Source: Acidobacteriaceae bacterium (lineage in GTDB: Bacteria; Acidobacteriota; Terriglobia; Terriglobales; Acidobacteriaceae). Taken from it: a stretch of DNA of 6,681 bases. Shown piece after piece: positions 1 to 5,337 of this stretch (position 1 is its first letter; the number at the start of each line of letters is the position of its first letter). The notes beneath the pieces were generated by a model that was not told where the DNA came from, did no database searches, and saw only the letters and a program-made list of their open reading frames with translations. The stretch lies in the NCBI GenBank assembly GCA_003135495.1, contig PLBX01000498.1, positions 1 through 6,681 of the forward strand, read 5' to 3'. The position numbers were made by a program, and so were the translations under genes.

Positions 1-1253
1 CGATCATTGACCAGCATGTACAGAAACAGCAGCGCTGGCGGCATGGCCAGAACGGCGATCACATTCACCAGCAAAACGATGTATACCAGCGGAATACTTG
101 GAATCAATACCAATCCGGCCGCGGCCGCCGCTTCGAGAAGAAGAACGAGGTAGAACGATTTCCCTTGGTTGAATGGCAGGTTCAAACTGTGCGGGCGTCG
201 CGCAACCTCTCCAAAAGCATATGCGGATGAAGTCGAAATCGTAATTGCCGCGACCATTCCGGCTTCGAAAATACCCAGCGCGAAAAGAGCAGCTCCCCAG
301 TGTCCAACAAATGGCTGCAGCGCCTGCGCAAATTCGGCAGCTTCAAAATTCGCCGACGGCATGTGATGCATGAATAGAGGAGCCGTTGCCAACATTGTCG
401 CCAGCGCCGCCACGGTCGCCAAAGTCGCCCCCAGTGCCGTGTCTACGCGCCCCATCTGAATATCGCGCGTGGTCAACCCTTTGTCCGCGATCGCGCTCTG
501 CTGAAAGAACAGCATCCATGGCGTAACCGTCGCCCCAATATTGGCAAGAAGAATCAGCACCGTCTCCTGCGTAAGTCCGCCAGGCAACGGTCGCCAAGTA
601 ATCATCGCACTGCCGACGGAACTCCAATGCGGATGCGTCAACAGAGCAACCGGAACAAATACAAGGTTAAACATCGCAGCGCCCAAAATGATGCGCTCCC
701 ATGTCCAGTAGCGATGCGTCATGAGCGCGACTGAGAGCACCCCCAAAGCGCCGATTACCGCAACTGCGGGCCGCACCCCGAAAAAGCCGAGGCCAGCGCG
801 AATCGCGATAAACTCCGTCACCAGAGTTAGAAAATTACCGACCATCAGGTCGACCATCGAAAACCAGCCCCAGAAAGGGCCGAAGCGGTCAAAGATTAAT
901 TCTGCATGTCCGCGGTGAGTGGCAGCGCCTAATCGCACCGTCATTTCCTGCACCACGCACGCCATCAGAAATGTGAGCACTACGAACGGAATGAAGAATC
1001 CAATGCCAAACCGAGCGCCAGTAGCCGCATACGAGAGCATGCTGGGCCCATCGTTCTCGCCAAGCATCACAAGAATGCCCGGGCCAATCAGTAGCCAGAA
1101 CAACCGCAATCGCGGGCGGAATCCGCGGCGCAGCCGAGTTGCCGAGACCCTTTCGCGGTCGTGCGCCCGGTCAATGTCTTCATGCGTGATGACGACATCG
1201 GATTGAGATACGGCACTTCCTTGCGGCTCCGATGATGTCCCTGCTTCGTTCAT
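1..1253 (-). CDS. NRAMP (SLC11) family divalent-metal transporter, mntH-like but divergent; 3' end outside window
   Basis: Translating the complement from the ATG at 1253 gives 417 codons with no stop up to the left edge, so the C-terminus is missing. An in-frame TGA lies directly before this ATG, so no longer start exists. The protein has a charged, hydrophilic N-terminus of about 50 residues, then a series of hydrophobic segments. Family landmarks are the TM1 start GPG (57-59), a TM4 stretch with Glu147, the TM6 stretch IGATVTPW (239-246), the TM8 stretch ALGIFEAG (325-332) and a TM10-like segment near 394-415. NRAMP proteins import Mn2+, Fe2+ and related ions across the inner membrane, usually with protons. 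Here the canonical DPGN of TM1 reads DGPS (68-71), and the TM6 methionine and histidine are Thr244 and Trp246. Two acidic TM4 residues of the proton path are also absent. The family is clear, but the substrate is not. The DtxR-type regulator lies immediately upstream on the same strand, which supports a metal role. Confidence 0.9.
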   Translation of the reverse strand, partial: MNEAGTSSEPQGSAVSQSDVVITHEDIDRAHDRERVSATRLRRGFRPRLRLFWLLIGPGILVMLGENDGPSMLSYAATGARFGIGFFIPFVVLTFLMACVVQEMTVRLGAATHRGHAELIFDRFGPFWGWFSMVDLMVGNFLTLVTEFIAIRAGLGFFGVRPAVAVIGALGVLSVALMTHRYWTWERIILGAAMFNLVFVPVALLTHPHWSSVGSAMITWRPLPGGLTQETVLILLANIGATVTPWMLFFQQSAIADKGLTTRDIQMGRVDTALGATLATVAALATMLATAPLFMHHMPSANFEAAEFAQALQPFVGHWGAALFALGIFEAGMVAAITISTSSAYAFGEVARRPHSLNLPFNQGKSFYLVLLLEAAAAAGLVLIPSIPLVYIVLLVNVIAVLAMPPALLFLYMLVND

Positions 1254-1314
1254 TCAGTTGATATCGCGAGAAAGGAAACACTCGACGATTGCTCCGCAAC
1301 GGATCATTAGCGTA

Positions 1315-1344
1315 AGTATACCGCAGCGGATAAACTACAGTTAA
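1315..1344 (-). promoter_or_regulatory. Putative sigma-70 promoter of the NRAMP gene
   Basis: On the minus strand, TATACT (1315-1320) matches the -10 consensus at five of six positions. TTAACT (1339-1344) lies 18 bp upstream as a -35 candidate matching four of six. The predicted start near 1308 would give a leader of about 55 nt before the ATG at 1253. No Shine-Dalgarno is visible in that leader, which has only a small TCCG/CGGA hairpin at 1293-1303. The -35 hexamer is embedded in a 12-bp palindrome, so a repressor bound there would block polymerase. Confidence 0.45.
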
Positions 1345-1391
1345 TTAACTTTTTTGCAGAGGTGATCAACTTAGAGTAATCAACTTTAGAG
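1339..1391 (-). promoter_or_regulatory. Candidate operator cluster upstream of the NRAMP gene
   Basis: The element has a perfect 12-bp palindrome, AGTTAATTAACT, at 1339-1350. Two near-identical copies follow: ATCAACTTAGAG at 1365-1376 and ATCAACTTTAGAG at 1379-1391, starting 14 bp apart. The right half of the palindrome (ATTAACTTTT, from 1344) resembles the start of these copies and begins 21 bp before the first. Read in the gene's direction this gives three AAGTTRAT-like units in tandem. The location, covering and lying just upstream of the -35, is typical of metal-repressor operators. Binding by the neighbouring DtxR-type protein is inference; the motif does not match the DtxR/IdeR consensus I know. 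Confidence 0.4.
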
Positions 1392-1404
1392 AAGGATTGA
1401 CAGA

Positions 1405-2088
1405 TTAGACTGAGTTCCTGGATGCGCTCTTTGCATTCGCTAACCGCACCCATACCTTTTCGGCCGCTGACGTTCCCAGGGAAACCTCGCCAATGCCACT
1501 CGTCAGAGTCAGCGTGTGATCGTAGTTGCGGTGCGCGATACGCAACTTCGCGCCGGGCCGAATCCCGCGCCGCTCCAGAAACTCCAGCAATTGACGGTCC
1601 CGTTCATAAATGCCGCTCACTTCTACTTGCTGACCGGGTTCCGCCTGGGCAAGAAGCAGCAGCCCGCGCCGGCGCCGGCTTGCGGGACTTTCCAGTTCGG
1701 TTAAATTTCCATGCGGGCAGGCCACACCGTGCCCCAATTTTGCCAGCAGTCTCGCTTCAAAATCAGGTGATACGGCGTGTTCCAGGCGTTCTGCCTCATC
1801 GTGCACCTTGTACCATTCCATTCCAAAAATTTCGGCAAGCATGCGTTCGATCAGATGGTGGCGAACCGTTAACTTTCGCGCAATCTTTCGCCCAGCAGCC
1901 GTCAAACTAACTCGCCCGTCGGTATTCACCCTTACCAAGCCATCTTTTTTGAGACGGCGAACTGCCATGGTGACCGCTGGAGGCGATACTTTAAGCCAAT
2001 GCGCCAGCGTAGCCGAGATAACCGTCTCGCCTTCACTCTCCGCCTCAAGAATCGCCTTGAGATAATCTTCTTTCGAAACTGTAATCAC
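1405..2088 (-). CDS. mntR: DtxR/MntR-family metal-dependent transcriptional repressor
   Basis: This 227-residue protein starts at a GTG (2088) and ends at TAA. It has the three-domain layout of long DtxR-family proteins: a winged helix (about 1-64, with the recognition helix near SPPAVTMAVRRL 35-46), a dimerisation and metal-binding domain (about 65-140), and a C-terminal SH3-like FeoA domain (about 146-218). Aligned by eye with Bacillus subtilis MntR, Asp8, His77, Glu100, Glu103 and His104 fit the metal ligands D8, H77, E99, E102 and H103; ligand E11 is Lys11. Glu100 stands where DtxR has its cysteine, which together with Asp8 points to Mn2+ rather than Fe2+. His77, Glu81 and His96 match the DtxR ancillary site. 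With metal bound, such proteins repress uptake genes. The NRAMP gene follows 151 bp downstream on the same strand and is the likely target. The family is certain; the metal is inferred. Confidence 0.9.
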   Translation of the reverse strand: MITVSKEDYLKAILEAESEGETVISATLAHWLKVSPPAVTMAVRRLKKDGLVRVNTDGRVSLTAAGRKIARKLTVRHHLIERMLAEIFGMEWYKVHDEAERLEHAVSPDFEARLLAKLGHGVACPHGNLTELESPASRRRRGLLLLAQAEPGQQVEVSGIYERDRQLLEFLERRGIRPGAKLRIAHRNYDHTLTLTSGIGEVSLGTSAAEKVWVRLANAKSASRNSV

Positions 2089-2097
2089 AAGAACCGT

Positions 2098-2127
2098 ATT
2101 ATACGTCGAAGCGTTAAGCGTAGTTAA
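2098..2127 (-). promoter_or_regulatory. Putative promoter of the DtxR/MntR gene with operator-like -35 region
   Basis: On the minus strand there is a perfect TATAAT (2098-2103), with TTAACT (2122-2127) 18 bp upstream. This is the same -35 hexamer and spacing as the NRAMP promoter. The sequence at 2122-2133 matches the 12-bp NRAMP palindrome at nine of twelve positions, in the same register relative to the -10. Transcription would start near 2090-2092, only a few bases before the GTG at 2088, so the message would be nearly leaderless. No Shine-Dalgarno is visible. Autoregulation is a reasonable inference. Confidence 0.5.
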
Positions 2128-2158
2128 TGAGGTTTGTAGGGGATGAAGTAACGCTTCG
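2107..2158. repeat. 10-bp perfect inverted repeat spanning the regulator's -35 region
   Basis: CGAAGCGTTA at 2107-2116 and its exact complement TAACGCTTCG at 2149-2158 are separated by 32 bp. The -35 element of the regulator gene lies in the loop and the left arm lies in the promoter spacer. It could be an operator with distant half-sites, a cruciform, or the ends of a small dispersed repeat. Its function is unknown. Confidence 0.55.
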
Positions 2159-2161
2159 GCG

Positions 2162-2249
2162 GCTACGAGCCAAGACCGGCGTCTAGACAGCCCTGATTGC
2201 TCGTAGCTCGAGGCGCGTAGCTCGCAGCCTCAGCTCATACCTCGCAGCC
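2162..2249. repeat. Short inverted and direct repeats in the regulator-purD intergenic region
   Basis: GCTACGAGC (2162-2170) and GCTCGTAGC (2199-2207) form a perfect 9-bp inverted repeat, with the 8-bp palindrome GTCTAGAC (2181-2188) in the loop. The right arm leads into direct repeats: CGTAGCTCG at 2202-2210 and 2216-2224, and CTCGCAGCC at 2221-2229 and 2241-2249. The GCTCG/CGTAGC-rich texture looks like a small dispersed intergenic repeat family rather than protein-coding sequence. No open reading frame with family features covers it. Confidence 0.55.
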
Positions 2250-2268
2250 CAGCATCAGTCGCCGGCGT

Positions 2269-2297
2269 TTGACATCATCTTCGCGCGCCCCTACCCT
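2269..2297 (+). promoter_or_regulatory. Putative purD promoter
   Basis: A perfect -35 hexamer TTGACA (2269-2274) is followed after 17 bp by TACCCT (2292-2297), a weak -10 with three of six matches. The start would fall near 2304, leaving a leader of roughly 8 nt before the purD ATG at 2312 and placing the upstream TTG (2297) outside the message. No riboswitch-sized leader is available. Confidence 0.4.
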
Positions 2298-2311
2298 TGA
2301 ATGTCTCGACT

Positions 2312-3583
2312 ATGAAGATTCTCGTTATCGGCGGTGGCGGACGCGAGCACGCCTTGGTGTGGAAGCTTCGGCAATCGCCACGAGTCACTGAGATTTATTG
2401 CGCCCCGGGTAACGGAGGCATCGCGGATGAGGCGGAGGGTCTGCCGGTTGACATAAAAAATCTCGACTCCCTGGTCGCCGTCGCGAATCGAATCCAGCCC
2501 GACCTAACCATCGTGGGACCCGAAGTACCCTTAATGCTTGGCGTGGTAGACGAATTCACGATACGAGGCTGGCGCACCTTTGGTCCGACCCAAGCCGCCG
2601 CCCGGCTCGAATCCAGCAAGAGTTTCGCCAAACAATTCCTGCAGCGCCATCACATTCCAACTGCGCATTATGCCATTTGCGATTCGTCGCCGCAGGTGCG
2701 CGACGCGCTCCCGCATTTTCACACTCCCATCGTGGTAAAAGCTGACGGCCTAGCTGCCGGTAAGGGCGTGGTCATCGCGAAGAGTAAAGACGAGGCCGCG
2801 ACTGTTGCCAATGAAATGCTCAGCGGCAGGATGCTCGGTGAGGCCGGATCGCGCGTCGTGCTGGAAGAGTTTTTGCAGGGAGACGAACTCTCGTTTCTGG
2901 TGGTGAGCGATGGCGAGCGCGTAGCGCCGCTGGTCGCAGCGCAGGACCACAAGCGCGTCGGCGACGGCGACACCGGGCCGAATACGGGTGGTATGGGCGC
3001 CTACACCACGCCCACGATTATCGACGCTCAGATGCGCGATTGGCTGATCAATCACATCGCGCGGCCCGTAGTCGCCGGCATGAAGGCCGAAGGCGCGGAG
3101 TATAAGGGCGTGCTCTACTGCGGATTGATGATGACGGCCCGCGGCCCGATGGTTCTCGAATTCAACTGCCGCTTTGGCGATCCGGAAACGCAGCCCATAC
3201 TGATGCGGCTCGAAAGCGATCTAGTTGAAGCCATGGAGGCGTCGATCGAGGGCCGCACCAGCGACGGCGACTTTAAATGGTCGAATGATTCGTCCGTATG
3301 CGTAGTGATGGCTTCCGGCGGCTACCCCGGCATCTTTGAGGCAGGAAAAAAGATTTCCGGCCTTGATGAGGTGGCGAACTTGGATGGCGTTAAAGTGTTC
3401 CACGCCGGCACCTCGAAACGAGACGGATCTTTTTTTACTTCTGGAGGACGCGTGCTCGGGGTTACAGCGAGAGCGGTGGATCTGAAGATTGCCGTGCAGC
3501 GCGCCTATGAAGCCTGCTCGAAGATCACTTTTGACGGAGCGCATTACCGGAAGGATATTGCGGCGCGAGCGTTAAAAAAATAA
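2312..3583 (+). CDS. purD: Phosphoribosylamine--glycine ligase (GAR synthetase)
   Basis: The enzyme joins 5-phosphoribosylamine and glycine using ATP to form GAR, the second step of de novo purine synthesis, in the cytoplasm. I chose the ATG at 2312, giving 423 residues, because the product then begins MKILVIGGGGREHAL, matching the family's usual N-terminus and length (Escherichia coli PurD is about 429). A TTG five codons upstream keeps the frame open but adds residues the family lacks. Visible features are the N-terminal glycine-rich loop (6-13), GPEVPL (69-74), ATP-grasp elements PIVVKADGLAAGKGVV (139-154), EEFLQGDELS (185-194) and DHKRVGDGDTGPNTGGMGAY (212-231), and the GARS signature RFGDPETQ (287-294). 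All expected motifs are intact. It is divergent from the metal regulator and is followed by purE after 106 bp on the same strand. Confidence 0.97.
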   Translation: MKILVIGGGGREHALVWKLRQSPRVTEIYCAPGNGGIADEAEGLPVDIKNLDSLVAVANRIQPDLTIVGPEVPLMLGVVDEFTIRGWRTFGPTQAAARLESSKSFAKQFLQRHHIPTAHYAICDSSPQVRDALPHFHTPIVVKADGLAAGKGVVIAKSKDEAATVANEMLSGRMLGEAGSRVVLEEFLQGDELSFLVVSDGERVAPLVAAQDHKRVGDGDTGPNTGGMGAYTTPTIIDAQMRDWLINHIARPVVAGMKAEGAEYKGVLYCGLMMTARGPMVLEFNCRFGDPETQPILMRLESDLVEAMEASIEGRTSDGDFKWSNDSSVCVVMASGGYPGIFEAGKKISGLDEVANLDGVKVFHAGTSKRDGSFFTSGGRVLGVTARAVDLKIAVQRAYEACSKITFDGAHYRKDIAARALKK

Positions 3584-3689
3584 CTGCTATGAATTTAGAA
3601 ATTTTAGTATCCGCAGGCTGCCCCTGAGTGGCCTTCTAAGCTTCGAATAATAACCGTAACTACTCTACTGCGAATGGTGCAAAGCAATC

Positions 3690-4193
3690 ATGAACAAACC
3701 GCTAGTTTCAATCGTTATGGGCAGTGACTCTGATTTGGAGATCATGCGCGAAGCTGGTAAAGCTCTCGACGAATTCGGAATTCACTACGAGATGGATGTA
3801 ACCTCAGCCCACCGCTCTCCCGACCGCACGGCCGATTATGCCCGTCGGGCCGCTGGGCGCGGAGTTCGCGTGATCATCGCCGGAGCGGGCGGCGCAGCAC
3901 ACCTGGCCGGAGTCATCGCGGCGCACACAACTTTGCCCGTCATTGGTGTCCCCATTCCATCGACTTCTTTGCAAGGAATGGATTCGCTTCTCGCCACCGT
4001 GCAGATGCCAGCAGGCATTCCAGTGGCAACCGTTGCCATCGGTAAGCCAGGAGCTACCAACGCTGGAATTCTAGCGGCTCAGATTTTAGGAGTTGCCGAC
4101 GCGGCGATGGCGAAGAAACTCGAAACGCATAAACAAAAACTTGCGCGCAGCGTGGAAGAAACATCAAAGAAGCTAAAAGCCCAAAAAGATTAG
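3690..4193 (+). CDS. purE: N5-carboxyaminoimidazole ribonucleotide mutase, class I PurE
   Basis: Class I PurE moves the carboxyl group of N5-CAIR to C4 to give CAIR in purine synthesis, normally with PurK making the substrate. The 167-residue product has the family's typical length and motifs: the phosphate-binding GSDSD (11-15), SAHRSP (39-44) with the probable catalytic His41, [11 protein letters not shown] (64-74), PVIGVP (83-88), and [20 protein letters not shown] (99-118). The C-terminal tail from about 141 is lysine-rich and variable in the family. The ATG at 3690 has no clear Shine-Dalgarno; a weak -10-like AATAAT lies at 3646-3651. It may be co-transcribed with purD 106 bp upstream, since no convincing terminator separates them. 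No purK is seen next to it; the following gene is convergent. Confidence 0.96.
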   Translation: MNKPLVSIVMGSDSDLEIMREAGKALDEFGIHYEMDVTSAHRSPDRTADYARRAAGRGVRVIIAGAGGAAHLAGVIAAHTTLPVIGVPIPSTSLQGMDSLLATVQMPAGIPVATVAIGKPGATNAGILAAQILGVADAAMAKKLETHKQKLARSVEETSKKLKAQKD

Positions 4194-4207
4194 CGCTGTA
4201 TAGGGAC

Positions 4208-4285
4208 GGTGCCCGTGTGGGGATGGGCGCCCGCGCGAGCTTGCCCTGAGCGAAGTCGAAGGGTCCAAGCCGTGCGAAGCGCGGC
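4208..4285. repeat. Dispersed REP-like palindromic repeat between convergent purE and galU
   Basis: The core ccctgagcgaagtcgaaggg (4244-4263) is one I recognise as a widely dispersed intergenic repeat; its chance translations give PERSRR and FDFAQGK peptides in spurious ORFs, and both occur here on opposite strands. It is flanked by two stem-loops. The first is GGTGCCC (4208-4214) with GGGCGCC (4225-4231), seven pairs including one G-U and a 10-nt loop. The second is GCCGTGC (4269-4275) with GCGCGGC (4279-4285), seven pairs including one G-U and a GAA loop. Placement just after the purE stop, between converging genes, is typical of such elements. They may stabilise 3' ends or limit read-through. 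Confidence 0.7.
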
Positions 4286-4296
4286 AGCATTTCGTC

Positions 4297-4318
4297 TCTC
4301 GCCACAGCGGCAGCGAGA
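4297..4318 (-). terminator. Weak stem-loop just downstream of galU, possible transcript 3' end
   Basis: TCTCGC (4297-4302) pairs perfectly with GCGAGA (4313-4318) around a 10-nt loop, starting 5 bp after the galU stop. No U-tract follows on either strand, so it is not a textbook intrinsic terminator. It might act with the neighbouring repeat hairpins or only protect the messenger end. Confidence 0.25.
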
Positions 4319-4323
4319 TCCAA

Positions 4324-5256
4324 TCACAGCTTCAGCCCCTTCAAATACTCCCGAAACTCATCCCCTAAATCTTTGCGCTTCAGCGCAAACTCTACGGTCG
4401 CTTTGAGAAAGCCGAGTTTGTCTCCTGTATCATGCCGGCGTCCCTCGTACACGTAGGCATACATTTTTTCCCTCTGCAGCAGTCCGCGCAATCCATCCGT
4501 GAGCTGCAACTCGCCGCCCGCGCCCGGTTTGATATCAGAGAGCGTCTCGAATACCGTGGGCGTCAGAATGTAACGTCCGATCACAGCCAGGTTCGAAGGC
4601 GCATCCTCCACCGAGGGCTTTTCCACCAGATCGAGAACTTCAAACAACTTTCCCCCGGTGCCCGGCACTTCCTTCGCCTTCAGCACCCCATACGAAGAAA
4701 TCGCCGGACCCTCGACGACCTGGGTCGCGATCACGGAGCAATGCTTCTCGTCGAACACCTGCATCAATTGCTTTAGCACCGGCACTTTGGCGTCGATCAC
4801 GTCATCGGCAAGCAGTGTTGCAAACGGTTCGTCGCCGATTAATTCGCGCGCTGTTAGTACCGCATGCCCTAAACCGAGCGCCTCTTTTTGCCGAACGTAC
4901 GCCACATAAATCATGTCGGAAATCTGCCGTACGATCTTGAGCAACTCGTGCTTGCCCTTTTCCTCGAGCATCTTCTCGAGTTCGTAGCTGACGTCGAAAT
5001 GATCTTCGATGGCACTCTTGCCCCGGCCGGTAATAATAATGATCTGGTCGCAACCCGCCGCCAGCGCCTCTTCCACGCCATATTGAATGATCGGCTTATC
5101 AACCAAAGGAAGCATCTCTTTTGGCTGGGCTTTGGTTGCCGGCAGAAAGCGAGTGCCTAATCCGGCCGCCGGGAAAATCGCTTTACGAACTTTTCGGATC
5201 TTCCGGCGGTCGCCATCCGTTCGTCGTTCTTCTTGCGTCATTGCTGGATTTTTCAT
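4324..5256 (-). CDS. galU: UTP--glucose-1-phosphate uridylyltransferase (UDP-glucose pyrophosphorylase)
   Basis: GalU makes UDP-glucose from UTP and glucose-1-phosphate in the cytoplasm, feeding lipopolysaccharide, exopolysaccharide and galactose metabolism. With the ATG at 5256 the protein has 310 residues, close to the Escherichia coli enzyme (302). Visible motifs are the nucleotide-binding loop KAIFPAAGLGTRFLPATKAQ (25-44), PKEMLPLVDKPIIQY (45-59), RQKEALGLGHAV (122-133), LADD (149-152) near the metal site, DLVEKP (209-214), GAGGELQLTD (245-254) and GRRHDTGDK (272-280). The first 20 or so residues are charged and not conserved. An ATG five codons later (5241) or a TTG twelve codons earlier (5292) are alternative starts, and none has a Shine-Dalgarno. 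The gene follows mfd on the same strand after 81 bp. A TAGAAT -10-like box at 5327-5332 could give it its own promoter, though no good -35 is seen. Confidence 0.96.
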   Translation of the reverse strand: MKNPAMTQEERRTDGDRRKIRKVRKAIFPAAGLGTRFLPATKAQPKEMLPLVDKPIIQYGVEEALAAGCDQIIIITGRGKSAIEDHFDVSYELEKMLEEKGKHELLKIVRQISDMIYVAYVRQKEALGLGHAVLTARELIGDEPFATLLADDVIDAKVPVLKQLMQVFDEKHCSVIATQVVEGPAISSYGVLKAKEVPGTGGKLFEVLDLVEKPSVEDAPSNLAVIGRYILTPTVFETLSDIKPGAGGELQLTDGLRGLLQREKMYAYVYEGRRHDTGDKLGFLKATVEFALKRKDLGDEFREYLKGLKL

Positions 5257-5337
5257 TTTTGTGGTGAGTTGCAGTCCCGAGCTGCAGTCCAATGGCCGAT
5301 CGTAATGTGGGCAAAATCCAAAACTTATTCTACTGCT

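Noticed and set aside
169..1206. Plus-strand and alternate-frame ORFs across the first 1.2 kb (for example 721-918, 919-1206, 343-627)
   Set aside because: They lie opposite or out of frame with a continuous 417-codon NRAMP reading frame and have no recognisable features of their own.
1254..1314. Manganese riboswitch (yybP-ykoY type) in the NRAMP leader
   Set aside because: The predicted leader is only about 55 nt and holds just a 4-bp hairpin; the conserved internal loops of that riboswitch are not visible.
2297..2311. TTG start for purD adding five residues
   Set aside because: The ATG at 2312 gives the standard PurD N-terminus; the TTG overlaps the predicted -10 box and has no ribosome binding site.
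3584..3689. Terminator between purD and purE
   Set aside because: The only pairing seen is a 4-bp AGGC/GCCT stem (3615-3634) without a U-tract, too weak to support.
4209..4406. Small ORFs over the purE-galU interval (4209-4406 plus, 4054-4323 minus)
   Set aside because: Their peptides PERSRR and FDFAQGK are the usual chance translations of the dispersed repeat, and they overlap real genes at their ends.
5257..5292. TTG start for galU adding twelve residues
   Set aside because: The extension is not part of the GalU family and a later ATG is available; it cannot be fully excluded because no start has a Shine-Dalgarno.
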